Assembly: GCF_003837865.1 (NCBI RefSeq)
Contig: NZ_RQIS01000008.1
Span: forward strand, 215,745 to 279,744
DNA: 64,000 nucleotides
DNA from: Paraburkholderia dinghuensis
GTDB lineage: Bacteria; Pseudomonadota; Gammaproteobacteria; Burkholderiales; Burkholderiaceae
Reading direction: 5' to 3'
A model generated the notes under the pieces. That model was not told where the DNA came from. It made no database searches and saw only the letters and a list, made by a program, of their open reading frames with translations. Each line of letters opens with the position of its first letter. Within the stretch, counting starts at the first letter, position 1. The position numbers were made by a program, and so were the translations under genes. This document shows positions 9,162-20,326 of this stretch, one piece after another.

Positions 9162-9607
9162 AGGGAACGCGAACGGGCTAAACGGTGCGATGAAAGCGCT
9201 GCGAGCGAGCTAACCGGCGTGTTCGACGCAGCTTGAATCGCCCGCCCAGCGGGGCTTTGCGGGCGCCGGGCGTTGGTTGGACGCAACGCTCGAATGTCCG
9301 GAATTGTGAGGCAGGTGGCAGTTTCGACGGATTGCGACGCAAAGGCGCACGCATAACCCTGATTCGGGCGAATACCAGTGCAAATCTTCGAAACCCTTGT
9401 CGTTATTGGGTTTGCGCTGCGCTATCATAGCAAGCGCCGCCCAGGGAAGCGGCAGCACGGCCGTCGAGGCGCAGCGGGGGATTTTGCGCCGCGACGCGAA
9501 TCGCCGGGGAGCTCCGGAACCGTCGCTGCTCGACGGCGCGGCACGCGACCGTATAATCGGCGCGTTCGCGCTGTTCGTGTCAACCTAAACTGATAAGGAA
9601 CTTCTCA
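9162..9607. other. Intergenic region upstream of HU
   Basis: 446 bases between the divergent mnmC and hup genes. I see no gene. It contains the HU promoter near 9552 and presumably the mnmC promoter near 9170-9300. Confidence 0.5.
9552..9557 (+). promoter_or_regulatory. Consensus -10 box for the HU gene
   Basis: A perfect TATAAT fifty bases before the HU start codon. The matching -35 (CTCGAC at 17-bp spacing) is weak. A leader of about 44 bases ending in AAGGA would precede the ATG. Confidence 0.55.
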
Positions 9608-9886
9608 ATGAATAAACAGGAACTGATCGACGCCGTCGCAGGACAGACGGGCGCAAGCAAAGCACAAACCGGCGAAACGCTGGACACGCTCCTCGAAGTG
9701 ATCAAGAAGGCTGTGTCGAAGGGTGACGCGGTGCAGCTGATCGGTTTTGGCAGCTTCGGTTCGGGCAAGCGTGCGGCACGCACGGGCCGTAACCCGAAGA
9801 CGGGCGAAACCATCAAGATTCCGGCAGCCAAGACGGTCAAGTTCACCGCTGGCAAGGCGTTCAAGGACGCCGTCAACAAGCGCTAA
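9608..9886 (+). CDS. hupB: DNA-binding protein HU-beta
   Basis: 92 residues matching the HU/IHF fold over full length: [20 protein letters not shown] at the start, the [12 protein letters not shown] core, and the DNA-embracing arm [20 protein letters not shown] ending in [12 protein letters not shown] is a histone-like nucleoid protein that bends DNA and supports initiation by DnaA. The AAGGA ribosome site and a strong terminator show a monocistronic transcript. The arm sequence and N-terminus are of the HU-beta type rather than IHF. Confidence 0.95.
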   Translation: MNKQELIDAVAGQTGASKAQTGETLDTLLEVIKKAVSKGDAVQLIGFGSFGSGKRAARTGRNPKTGETIKIPAAKTVKFTAGKAFKDAVNKR

Positions 9887-9909
9887 GCAATTACCGCTTC
9901 AAGTTGACG

Positions 9910-9932
9910 CCCGCCCTTGGCGGGTTTTTTTT
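9910..9932 (+). terminator. Rho-independent terminator of HU gene
   Basis: CCCGCC-CTT-GGCGGG stem-loop followed by eight T, 24 bases past the hupB stop codon. Confidence 0.9.
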
Positions 9933-10029
9933 CGTCCACGCTTTTCATCCGCAGCGCTTTGCGGAGGTCACGCCCGGACGCCAGACGTGCCGCAAGGAGC
10001 GGCATGTCTGGTCATCGTGAACACCCGGC

Positions 10030-11301
10030 TCAACCCGGGCGATGAACGATTTCGCCTTCGCCGCTATCGTGATCGTGGTCGTGGTCGTCGTCGACGTCCC
10101 ACGACGGGAACGGATCTGCATACGTGCGCCAGGCGTCGGGGCCCGCTGCGTACTCGGCATCGGTCAACAGGCACGCGTCGAGCCTGGACTGCCAAGCTGC
10201 ACGATCCAGATTCACGCCGATCATCACCAGTTCCTGGCGCCGGTCGCCGATGCGCACATCGTCGGCATCTCCGTACCAGTCGCGCGCGATTTCACTTTCC
10301 AGCTCTGCGTCCAGCGGCCAGCTTTCGCGCGGCTGCGCCGCCCACCACGTACCTGCCGGTCCGTGACGGCAAGCGCCACCCGCCTGCGAAAGCGAACCGG
10401 CAATATCGTTGCGCGTCGCAAGCCAGAAAAAGCCCTTCGTCCGCAGCACACCCTTCCACTCTTCGTGCAGCAGTGACCACAGCCGCTCCGGATGAAAGGG
10501 TCGCCGGGCGCGATACACGAAATTGCCGATGCCGAATTCGTCGGCTTCGCCGTGGTGGTCGTGGTCGTTGAGCGACGCGAGCCAGCCGGGCGCGCTCGAT
10601 GCTGCATCGAAATCGAATCGTCCCGTATTGAGGACTTCATTCAGCGGTACCGCGCCGAAGCGGCTCACCACCTGCACCGCGCGCGGATTGATGCGCGCAA
10701 GGATGCGCTGCAGGTGTGCGAGTTCATCGTCGCTGACGAGGTCGGTCTTGTTCACGACCAGCACGTCGCAGAATTCGACCTGTTCGATCAGCAATTCGAC
10801 GAGCTGGCGATCGTCTTCCTCGGTGGCCGCAAGGCCGCGTTCGGCGAGCGCGTCGGCCGAGCCGTAGTCGCGCAGGAAGTTGAACGCGTCCACGACGGTC
10901 ACCATCGTGTCGAGCCGGGCGACGTCGGTGAGCGACGTGCCGTCGTCATCGACGAAGGTGAAGGTTTCGGCGATCGGCATCGGCTCGGCGATGCCCGTCG
11001 ATTCGATCAGGATCGCGTCGAAGCGATTTTCGTCCGCGAGCCGGCGGATTTCGGTTAGCAGGTCGTCGCGCAGCGTGCAGCAGATGCAGCCGTTCGACAT
11101 CTCGACGAGCTTCTCTTCGACGTGCGAAAGCGCGGACGCATCGCGCACGCGCGCCGCGTCAATATTGACGGCGGCGAGATCGTTGACGATCACGGCGACG
11201 CGCAGGCCGGCGCGATTCGCGAGGATATGGTTGAGCAGCGTGGTCTTGCCCGCGCCAAGAAAACCGGCGAGCACGGTGACGGGCAGTGGCGGCTGGTTCA
11301 T
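10030..11301 (-). CDS. CobW/COG0523 family GTP-binding metal chaperone
   Basis: 423 residues of the G3E GTPase family. From the ATG at 11301 the P-loop GFLGAGKT spans residues 13-20, and the family's metal-binding GCICC motif gives Cys72, Cys74 and Cys75. VVNKTDLV is the nucleotide-specificity motif. Two histidine/aspartate-rich patches follow (NDHDHHGE mid-protein and DDDHDHDHDSGE at the C-terminus), typical of zinc-handling members such as ZigA and YeiR. Such proteins insert or redistribute zinc under limitation and are often Zur-controlled; I did not find a clear Zur box upstream. Nineteen extra residues are possible from 11358 but lack family similarity. Confidence 0.9.
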   Translation of the reverse strand: MNQPPLPVTVLAGFLGAGKTTLLNHILANRAGLRVAVIVNDLAAVNIDAARVRDASALSHVEEKLVEMSNGCICCTLRDDLLTEIRRLADENRFDAILIESTGIAEPMPIAETFTFVDDDGTSLTDVARLDTMVTVVDAFNFLRDYGSADALAERGLAATEEDDRQLVELLIEQVEFCDVLVVNKTDLVSDDELAHLQRILARINPRAVQVVSRFGAVPLNEVLNTGRFDFDAASSAPGWLASLNDHDHHGEADEFGIGNFVYRARRPFHPERLWSLLHEEWKGVLRTKGFFWLATRNDIAGSLSQAGGACRHGPAGTWWAAQPRESWPLDAELESEIARDWYGDADDVRIGDRRQELVMIGVNLDRAAWQSRLDACLLTDAEYAAGPDAWRTYADPFPSWDVDDDHDHDHDSGEGEIVHRPG

Positions 11302-11461
11302 TGCAGTAGGGAGATCAGAAAGACGGGGATGTGCCGCGCGAGCGGCGCGAGCCACCATTGTGCACCATGCCGGCTGGGCGCGCTGACGGAGCGGGCGGAG
11401 ATCTGGCTAGGAGTGGGGCTAAAGCGAGCTAAAACTAGATTAAAAGCAGTCTAAAAGCGGA

Positions 11462-11905
11462 CTACTTCAGGAAATTCCATTGCCGCAGGATTCCGGCGAT
11501 GTCCTGCGCGTAGCGGTCGCGCAACGACGGCGATTCCGAGTGATAGGCGCCGACGGCAGCCCACGTGTTGCCGTATTTGTTCATCTTCTGGCGCAGATGC
11601 CATGCGGCGATGTACACGTTTTTGCACGGTTCCATGAGCGTGCTCTGCGAGATGCCGTACTGCAAGAGCGTGGGCAGATGTACGGAATTGATCTGCATTA
11701 CGCCGTAATCGGTCGAACCATTCGCATTCCTGTGCACTGCGTCGGGTCGGTTGTGCGACTCCTGCCACGCGATAGCGCGCAGGATCAACGGATTCACCTT
11801 CTGATACCGCGCGGCTTCATCGAAACAGTCGGCGTGCGCGAGCGGGCTTGCGACGGCAAGCGCGAGTGTGGCAGCGACGGTAATCGAACGGAACCGGTTC
11901 TTCAT
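11462..11905 (-). CDS. Secreted lytic transglycosylase (SLT/IagB-type)
   Basis: 147 residues beginning with a signal peptide (cleavage expected after AHA at residue 25). The mature part is a goose-lysozyme-like SLT domain with catalytic Glu49 in IAWQESHN, the DYGVMQINS motif and a C-terminal AVGAYHSES motif. It cuts peptidoglycan glycan strands in the periplasm. Small IagB/IpgF/PilT-type enzymes like this often serve secretion or pilus systems, and the type II secretion cluster starts 600 bases away on the other strand, so a role in wall opening for that machine is plausible but unproven. The longer open frame to 12094 has no signal-peptide character. Confidence 0.88.
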   Translation of the reverse strand: MKNRFRSITVAATLALAVASPLAHADCFDEAARYQKVNPLILRAIAWQESHNRPDAVHRNANGSTDYGVMQINSVHLPTLLQYGISQSTLMEPCKNVYIAAWHLRQKMNKYGNTWAAVGAYHSESPSLRDRYAQDIAGILRQWNFLK

Positions 11906-12490
11906 CGGTATGGAAAAGGCAGCGGAATTCAGCCAGTACGATACTCGCTGCGTCGCTGGCGTGGGGCGCACCCGGGTATCGCAGACAGGAAATCGTAAAA
12001 GCCTGGGGAATGCCGGGCACGACAGACCACTGCGGGGCGCGACAAGGCACCACAGGGCGGAACGCGCAGATTGCTCTCGGGAAAACCCGGGCATATGTAC
12101 GCACCGCCATAGATCGCCCGTATCATACCGGCAGACAAGGACGCGTCAACGAAACTGGGCCTTCGGACGAGTCAGAATGAGCATTCCCTGATCGATGGGC
12201 CGATCAGATCCGAAGGGAAACGGGAAGATCGACGTCAGATAGCTTTCACGCGGCTTATTCAAGGTCGTCCGGATTGTTGAAGAAATCAACGGCTACTCCT
12301 GTCTTGTGACAATTCCGACATGAAAAGCCGCTAACATTGCTTCTTTTGTGAAGCGTCGGAAACCGTGGGGACGGTATTCCGTAGCGTTCGACACCAGAAG
12401 GTCGGCCGGGCGTGACGCCCGTTCATTCTGTACGAACAGCCAGTGGCGTCCGTCATCGGCTTCGATATGAGATCCATGAGAAGAAATCGT
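11906..12490. other. Divergent intergenic region, transglycosylase/gspD
   Basis: 585 bases between divergent genes, without a convincing gene. It should hold both promoters. I could not assign a strong -35/-10 pair. Confidence 0.4.
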
Positions 12491-14730
12491 ATGGCCTTGC
12501 GTCGTGTCGTCACGGCGTTGCTCTTTAGCGGACTCCTCTCGGCGCAGCTTGCGCACGCCCAGGTGACGCTGAATTTCGTCAACGCCGATATCGACCAGGT
12601 GGCCAAGGCCATCGGTGCGGCGACCGGCAAAACGATCATCGTCGATCCGCGCGTGAAGGGGCAGCTCAACCTCGTCTCGGAGAACCCCGTTCCCGAGGAT
12701 CAGGCGCTCAAGACGCTACAGTCGGCGCTGCGCATGCAGGGCTTTTCGCTCGTGCAGGATCACGGCGTGCTGAAGGTCGTGCCCGAAGCCGACGCCAAGC
12801 TCCAGGGCGTGCCGACCTACGTCGGCAACGCGCCAGTCGCCCGTGGCGACCAGGTGGTGACGCAGGTATTCGTGCTGAAGCACGAATCGGCGAATAACCT
12901 GCTGCCGGTGTTGCGCCCGCTCATTTCGCCGAACAACACGATCTCCGCGTACCCGGGCAACAACACGCTCGTCGTCACCGACTACGCCGACAACGTGCGC
13001 CGCATCGGCGCGATCATCGATGGCGTGGACAGCGCCGCCGGCCAGCAGGTAACGGTCGTTCCGCTGCGCAACGCCAACGCCCTCGATATCGCGCCGCAGA
13101 TCGCCAAGATGCTCGACCCGGGTGCGATCGGCAGCACGGACCCGACGCTGAAGGTCTCGGTTGTCGCCGATCCGCGCACGAACGCACTGATGCTGCGCGC
13201 GTCGAATACGCAGCGCCTTGCCGCCGCGAAACAACTGGCGACACAACTCGATGCACCGACGAGCCAGCCCGGCAACATGCACGTCGTTGCGCTGCGCAAC
13301 GCCGATGCCGTGGCGCTCGCCAAGACACTGCGCGGCATGCTCGGTAAAGGCGGTAGCGATACGTCGTCCTCCGGCGGCGGCGCAAATTCGTTCAACCAGA
13401 CTTCGGGCAGCAGCACGTCGACGGGTACCTCCGGCACGCCGCCGCTGCCGAATTCGCTCACCGGTAGTTCGTCGTCGTCGAGCAATCCGATGTCGGGTGG
13501 CTCCTCCGCCGGCAGCGGTGACGCGCAGTTCTTCGGGAGCGACAAGGACAAGGGTGACGAAAATACGCCAGGCGGCATGATCCAGGCCGATTCGGCGACC
13601 AACTCGCTCATCATCACGGCGCCGGACGCGGTGTACCGCAACCTGCGGACCGTGATCGACCAGCTCGACCGGCGGCGCGCCCAGGTCTATATCGAAGCGC
13701 TGCTCGTCGAGTTGAACTCGGACACGAACGCCAATCTCGGTATCCAGTGGCAGATCGGCACGAACCAGCTGTTCGCCGGTACCAATCTCGCGACTGGCAA
13801 TGGCAACAGCATCGTCAACCTGACGGCAGGTGCGGCTGGCACGGGAGGCCTCGGAGGCGCGCTCGCAGCCCAGGGCCTCCAGCAGGGCCTGAATATCGGC
13901 TGGATAAAGGATATCTTTGGCGTGAAGGGTCTCGGCGCGTTGCTGCAGGCACTGTCGCAGACGAGCGATGCCAATGTGCTGTCCACGCCTAACCTCGTCA
14001 CGCTCGACAACCAGGAAGCGAAGATCGTCGTCGGTACGAACGTGCCGATTCAGACGGGCCAGTATTCGAACCTCACGAGCGGCACGGCGAGCGCGGCGTT
14101 CAACACGTTCGACCGCGTCGACGTCGGTCTGACGCTGCACATCAAGCCGCAGATCATCGACGGCGGCCTCCTGAAGCTGCAGCTGTACACGGAGGACTCG
14201 GCGATCGTGAACGGCACGACCAACGTGACGACCAATCCGGCCGGTCCCAACTTCACCAAGCGTTCGATCCAGTCGACTGTGCTCGCCGACAACGGCGAGA
14301 TCATCGTGCTCGGCGGCCTGATGCAGGACAACTACCAGGTCAGTAACAGCAAGGTGCCGCTGCTCGGCGATATCCCATGGATCGGCCAGCTATTCCGCTC
14401 GGAAAACAAGACGCGCTCGAAGACGAACCTGATGGTGTTCCTGCGTCCGGTGATCATGACGGACGGCGACACGGCGCGGGCGGTGACGTCTAACCGCTAC
14501 GACTACGTTCAGGGCGTGACAGGCGCATTCCGGTCCGATAACAACCTGATGAGGGACCGGGACGATCCGGTGGTGCCGCCGATGCCGGTCGGCCCGAGTC
14601 AAGGTGGATCCGCGCTGAACCTGTTCGATCTCGACAAGATGAGGCGTCAGCAGGCAACAGGGATGCCGCCCGCAGAGCCCGCTGCCCCGAGCGGCGCAGG
14701 GGCGAACGTCGAATCGCCGGGAGCGCACCC

Positions 14731-14734
<4 letters not shown>
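12491..14734 (+). CDS. gspD: Type II secretion secretin GspD
   Basis: About 747 residues: a signal peptide (MALRRVVTALLFSGLLSAQL, cleaved after AHA), then N0 (VTLNFVNADIDQVAKAIG), N1-N3 repeats, a Ser/Gly-rich linker around the N3 insertion, and the secretin core with VLSTPNLVTLDN and the VPLLGDIPWIGQLFRS signature. It forms the multimeric outer-membrane channel. In-frame starts also exist at 12467 and 12476; 12491 has the best upstream AGAAG and gives a standard signal peptide. The stop codon overlaps the gspE start (GTGA), showing translational coupling. First gene of the gsp operon. Confidence 0.93.
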
Positions 14735-16227
<1,493 letters not shown>

Positions 16228-16259
16228 TGGACTGCAGACAAGCGGGGGCGTAGACGACC

Positions 16260-17477
16260 ATGCCGGCATTCCGTTTCGAAGCGATCGACGCGACGGGCAA
16301 GGGGCAAAAAGGCGTCCTCGACGCCGACAGCGCTCGCAGCGCCCGCTCGCAGTTGCGCGGCCAGGGGCTGACGCCGCTCGTCGTCGAGCCGGCTGCGACC
16401 CGCACGCGCGGCGCGCGCCAGCAACGGCTCGCGCTCGGGCGGCGTCTGTCGCAGCGCGAACAGGCGATCCTCACGCGTCAGCTCGCGAGTCTGCTCGTTG
16501 CGGGCCTGCCGCTTGGCGAAGCGCTCGCGGTGCTCACCGAACAGGCCGAGCGCGACTACATCCGCGAATTGATGGCCGCGATCCGCGCCGAGGTGCTCGG
16601 CGGTCATTCGCTCGCGAACGCGCTCGCCCAGCATCCGCGCGACTTCCCGGATATCTACCGGGCGCTCGTCGCGGCGGGCGAGCACACCGGCAAGCTCGGC
16701 ATCGTGCTCTCGCGCCTCGCCGACTACATCGAGCAGCGCAACGCCCTCAAGCAGAAGATCGTGCTGGCGTTCACGTACCCGACGATTGTCACGATCATCG
16801 CATTCGGCATCGTCACGTTCCTGTTGAGCTATGTCGTTCCGCAGGTCGTCAATGTGTTCGCGAGCACGAAGCAGCAGTTGCCGATTCTCACCATCGTGAT
16901 GATGGCGCTCTCGGAATTCGTGCGGCACTGGTGGTGGGCTGTGTTGATCGTCGTCGCGCTTGCAGCGTGGATCGTGCGCTCGATCCTGCGCCGGCCGGGC
17001 CCGCGTCTCGCTTTCGACCGCTGGGTGCTGACCGCGCCGCTCGCGGGCAAGCTCGTGCGCGGCTACAACACGGTGCGTTTCGCGAGCACGCTTGGCATTC
17101 TGAGCGCCGCGGGCGTGCCGATCTTGCGCGCGCTGCAGGCGGCCGGCGAGACGCTGTCGAACAACGCGATGCGCGCGAACATCGACGAGGCGATCGTGCG
17201 CGTGCGCGAAGGCACATCGCTATCGCGCGCGTTGGGCAATACGAAGACGTTTCCGCCGGTGCTCGTCCACCTGATCCGCGCGGGTGAGGCGACGGGCGAT
17301 GTGACGACGATGCTCGACCGCGCGGCCGAAGGCGAGGCGCGCGAGCTCGAGCGCCGCACGATGTTCCTCACGAGTCTGCTCGAACCGCTCCTGATTCTGG
17401 CGATGGGCGGCGTGGTACTCGTGATCGTGCTCGCGGTGATGCTGCCGATCATCGAACTGAACAATCTCGTGCAATAG
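16260..17477 (+). CDS. gspF: Type II secretion inner-membrane platform protein GspF
   Basis: 405 residues with two tandem cytoplasmic T2SSF helical domains, the first beginning LSQREQAILTRQLASLL, and three membrane helices (about residues 170-190, 220-240 and the C-terminal GGVVLVIVLAVMLPI). It is the polytopic core of the assembly platform in contact with GspE and GspL. The gap to gspE is 32 bases. It is the last gene of the first gsp run before the inverted gspC. Confidence 0.95.
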   Translation: MPAFRFEAIDATGKGQKGVLDADSARSARSQLRGQGLTPLVVEPAATRTRGARQQRLALGRRLSQREQAILTRQLASLLVAGLPLGEALAVLTEQAERDYIRELMAAIRAEVLGGHSLANALAQHPRDFPDIYRALVAAGEHTGKLGIVLSRLADYIEQRNALKQKIVLAFTYPTIVTIIAFGIVTFLLSYVVPQVVNVFASTKQQLPILTIVMMALSEFVRHWWWAVLIVVALAAWIVRSILRRPGPRLAFDRWVLTAPLAGKLVRGYNTVRFASTLGILSAAGVPILRALQAAGETLSNNAMRANIDEAIVRVREGTSLSRALGNTKTFPPVLVHLIRAGEATGDVTTMLDRAAEGEARELERRTMFLTSLLEPLLILAMGGVVLVIVLAVMLPIIELNNLVQ

Positions 17478-17504
17478 CGGCGCGCTGCCGTTGGCGATGC
17501 GGCG

Positions 17505-17918
17505 TCAGCGCACGTAGATGGTGGGGCCGGAGACGTTGGCCGGCAGGAAGATTTCGGAGTGCACACCGTGGCGGTCGATGACGATCGAGCGCGCGCGCAC
17601 TTCGGCGAGCGTGGTGTCCTGGTTGAGCGGGCTGCCGAGTGAGATGGCTTTGGCGGCTTCGCTGCCGACGCTGACGATGGCAGCGGCGCCTTGCCGCAAC
17701 GCCAGGATGCCGAAGAGGTGGATATCCTGGACGGGCTGCTTGTCGAGCTTTCCGCCGAAGAGCGTGGCGGCCTCGTCGATCGACACGGGCGGCCTGGCGG
17801 CGGCGGCCTCTACCGGAGCCGCGCGGCTCGTCGCGAGCGTGAGAGCCCACGACGTTGCCGTCGCGCAGAACACCGCGAACGCGGCTAGGGAAAGGAGGCG
17901 GATTTGCAGTGCGTTCAT
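17505..17918 (-). CDS. gspC: Type II secretion protein GspC (inverted in cluster)
   Basis: A 137-residue bitopic protein with a short cytoplasmic N-terminus, one membrane helix (LLSLAAFAVFCATATSWALT) and a periplasmic homology-region domain containing IHLFGILALRQGAAAIVSVG and AKAISLGSPL. It links the platform to GspD. It has no PDZ or coiled-coil tail, so it is a short form of GspC. Uniquely in this cluster it lies on the minus strand between gspF and gspG, convergent with gspF. GGAG just before the ATG at 17918 supports that start; ATG 17927 is an alternative adding three residues. Confidence 0.85.
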   Translation of the reverse strand: MNALQIRLLSLAAFAVFCATATSWALTLATSRAAPVEAAAARPPVSIDEAATLFGGKLDKQPVQDIHLFGILALRQGAAAIVSVGSEAAKAISLGSPLNQDTTLAEVRARSIVIDRHGVHSEIFLPANVSGPTIYVR

Positions 17919-18122
17919 GCGCTCCATTGTACGAAGTATTGTGAAAATTTCGATGTTATATGCGTAAGTGCGCGGGTATGTCCGAAAGGCGTCATCGCGT
18001 GACATTACAATGACCCGCCACGCGCCTTACGGCACACGGGCGAATATGCGGCACGGGAATTCGGGCCGCCACGATTAACCGGCAAGGAAATGCCAGCAAT
18101 ACCGTCAGGAGGAAAGCAAGCC

Positions 18123-18596
18123 ATGTCCATGTGGGCCAAACGCCGCAACGCTACCGAGGCAATCGACGGCCTGCGTGCGCGCCGCCAGCGCGGCTTTACG
18201 CTGATCGAAATCATGGTCGTGATCGCGATCCTCGGCATTCTCGCCGCGCTGATCGTGCCGAAGATCATGAGTCGTCCCGACGAAGCGCGTCGTGTCGCCG
18301 CGCGCCAGGACATCGGCACGATCATGCAGGCGCTCAAGCTGTACCGCCTCGATAACGGTCGCTATCCGACCCAGGAGCAAGGCCTCCAGTCATTGATCCA
18401 GAAGCCGGCCACCGATCCTGTTCCCAATAACTGGAAGGACGGCGGTTATCTCGAACGACTGCCGAACGATCCCTGGGGCAACACGTACCAGTATTTGAAT
18501 CCGGGCGTGCACGGCGAGATCGACGTGTTCAGCTACGGCGCCGACGGCAAGCCAGGAGGCGAAGGCAACGACGCCGACGTCGGGTCCTGGCAGTAG
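18123..18596 (+). CDS. gspG: Major pseudopilin GspG
   Basis: 157 residues with a long basic leader and a type IV prepilin processing site RG/FTLIE (cleavage after Gly24, Glu at +5), then a hydrophobic helix and the conserved C-terminal domain with DNGRYPTQEQGLQSL, LPNDPWGN-x-YQY and DVFSYGADG, the calcium-binding region of major pseudopilins. AGGAGGAAAG sits just upstream of the ATG. GspG forms the shaft of the pseudopilus. This promoter-proximal gene starts the second gsp run, divergent from gspC. Confidence 0.95.
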   Translation: MSMWAKRRNATEAIDGLRARRQRGFTLIEIMVVIAILGILAALIVPKIMSRPDEARRVAARQDIGTIMQALKLYRLDNGRYPTQEQGLQSLIQKPATDPVPNNWKDGGYLERLPNDPWGNTYQYLNPGVHGEIDVFSYGADGKPGGEGNDADVGSWQ

Positions 18597-18690
18597 CGGC
18601 GTTGCAGGCGAGGCGCGTTGGCAACACGACCGTGACCGCCCTGCGCGCCTGTCCTGCAGGACTCGTCCCCGCAGTTTTGAGCCAAGCATC

Positions 18691-19220
18691 ATGCGTCAAA
18701 GCCAACCTCTTCGCCGTTACGTCCACGCCCGCTCACGCGCTTTGATGCGCGCGGGTGTCCGTGCGCGCGCCGGGGGTTCACGCTGATCGAAATGCTGGTC
18801 GTGCTGCTGATCGCCGGCATCCTGATCTCAATCGCGTCGCTGACGCTCTCGCGCAATCCGCGCACCGATCTCAACGAAGAGGCCCAGCGCGTCGCCCTCC
18901 TGTTCGAATCGGCGGGCGACGAAGCCCAGGTGCGCGCGCGACCCATCGCGTGGCAACCCGTCGAAGGCGGATTTCGCTTCGATGTGCGAACGGAGGACGG
19001 CTGGCGTCCGCTGCGCGACGATCTGCTCGGCCCGCGTCACTGGGAGGGCGGCGTGACGGGCGTGGAGATCGCCTATCCGGGCGGCGGCAACGACACCCAG
19101 GCCAACCGTATCGTGTTCGGCACCGAGGCCGTCGACGTGCCCGTGGAAGTCACGCTCTTTTCGAGCGTCGGGCGCGTAACCATCGTCGGCACCGGCAACG
19201 GCCGGTATGAGGTGCGCTAG
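18691..19220 (+). pseudogene. gspH: Minor pseudopilin GspH with apparent frameshift
   Basis: The downstream frame (18774-19220) encodes a GspH pseudopilin: RGFTLIEMLVVLLIAG prepilin motif, then a GspH-type globular domain (NEEAQRVALLFESAGDEAQVR). That frame has no ATG or GTG before the prepilin motif; its first ATG (18792) would remove the processing site. An ATG at 18691 in the +1 frame gives a natural leader (MRQSQPLRRYVHARSRA) that runs into the GGGGG tract at 18772-18776 and then stops at 18784. One additional G would join the two parts into RARAGGFTLIEML. Either the base call is wrong in the homopolymer or gspH is disrupted. Confidence 0.8.
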
Positions 19221-19222
19221 CG

Positions 19223-19621
19223 ATGCGGGCCACCCAATCCTCTCACCGCGCGGGGCGCGGCTTCACGATGATCGAAGTGCTAGTCGCGCTCGCTATCGTC
19301 GCGATTGCGCTCGCGGCGTCGCTGCGAGCCGTGGGCAGCCTCGCCGCGAGTGAGGCCGATCTCCACAACCGCCTGCTCGCGGGATGGAGCGCCGACAACG
19401 CGCTCGCCCAACTGCGTCTCACGCACGCGTGGCCCGAACTCGGTACGCGGAGCTTCGACTGCTCGCAGGCCAATCTGCCGCTCAGCTGCACGCAAACGGT
19501 GACGGCGACGCCCAATCCGGTTTTTCGTCGCGTGGAGGTGTCGGTGACGATGCCTGGCCGCGATGGCAACCTCGCGCAACTCGTCACGGTGCTCGGCAAT
19601 GAGACAAACCGTTCGCTGTGA
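19223..19621 (+). CDS. gspI: Minor pseudopilin GspI
   Basis: 132 residues: prepilin site GRG/FTMIEVLVALAIVAIAL, then the short GspI domain with SADNALAQLRL and a pair of cysteines (Cys at FDCSQ and SCTQT). GspI nucleates the pseudopilus tip with GspJ and GspK. It begins two bases after the gspH stop and overlaps the gspJ start by 23 bases. Confidence 0.93.
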   Translation: MRATQSSHRAGRGFTMIEVLVALAIVAIALAASLRAVGSLAASEADLHNRLLAGWSADNALAQLRLTHAWPELGTRSFDCSQANLPLSCTQTVTATPNPVFRRVEVSVTMPGRDGNLAQLVTVLGNETNRSL

Positions 19622-20324
19622 CCGCGCGCGTGCCGAACGCGTCAAAGGCGCTGAAGGTGCCAAGCGCACGCTTCGCGCGAGACGTGCACGCGGCTTCACG
19701 CTGATCGAACTGCTCGTCGCCATCGCGATTCTCGCCGTCGTCGCGATCCTCTCGTGGCGCGGGCTCGACCAGATCATGCGCGGCCGCGAAACGATTTCGC
19801 GTTCGATGGCCGACGAACGCGTGTTCGCGCAGATGTTCGACCAGATGCGCATCGACTGCCGCCGCGCCGCGTCCGATGACGAAGCGGGCGCATCTGCGAT
19901 CTCGCTCGATGGCGGCGCCCTGCAGATCGTGCGCGCGTTCGCCGTGCCGCCCGGCGCTGCACCGCGGCTGCAGGTCGTGCGCTATCGCGTGGTCGAGGGC
20001 CGCGTCGTGCGCTATGCGTCGCCGCCGCTCGCGAATCTCGGCGACTTGCGGCGCGCAATGCGCGGCGGCGAAAGTGGCGACTGGAGTGCGTTGCCGATGA
20101 TGAGCGGCGTCGGCTCGATCAGCGCGCGGCTCTTTGTGCCGAAGATCGGCTGGACCTCGAACATGGCGGATGTGAGTTCGCAGCTCACCGCCAACGCCAA
20201 CGGCCTCAGGGTGCCGCAGCTCGGCGTTGCGCCACTACCGCGCTCGGTGACGGGGCTCGAGGTGCGCGTGAGCGCGCAGTCGCTGCAATGGCCTGTCACC
20301 CGCGTGTTTCTCATGGGGGAATGA
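19599..20324 (+). CDS. gspJ: Minor pseudopilin GspJ
   Basis: 241 residues. A long arginine-rich leader precedes RG/FTLIELLVAIAILAVVAILSW, followed by the GspJ domain (RGLDQIMRGRETI, DQMRIDCRRA). I chose the ATG at 19599, inside the end of gspI, as the closest start giving a full leader. Tip-complex pseudopilin. The stop overlaps the region of the gspK start. Confidence 0.92.
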   Translation: MRQTVRCDRARAERVKGAEGAKRTLRARRARGFTLIELLVAIAILAVVAILSWRGLDQIMRGRETISRSMADERVFAQMFDQMRIDCRRAASDDEAGASAISLDGGALQIVRAFAVPPGAAPRLQVVRYRVVEGRVVRYASPPLANLGDLRRAMRGGESGDWSALPMMSGVGSISARLFVPKIGWTSNMADVSSQLTANANGLRVPQLGVAPLPRSVTGLEVRVSAQSLQWPVTRVFLMGE

Positions 20325-20326
20325 CG

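Noticed and set aside
12716..14140. 474-codon minus-strand frame opposite gspD
   Set aside because: Shadow of gspD with Arg/Val/His-rich composition and no recognisable domain.
18792..19220. gspH starting at the internal ATG 18792
   Set aside because: This start would remove the prepilin peptidase site RGFTLIE, so the product could not be processed; a frameshift explains the data better.
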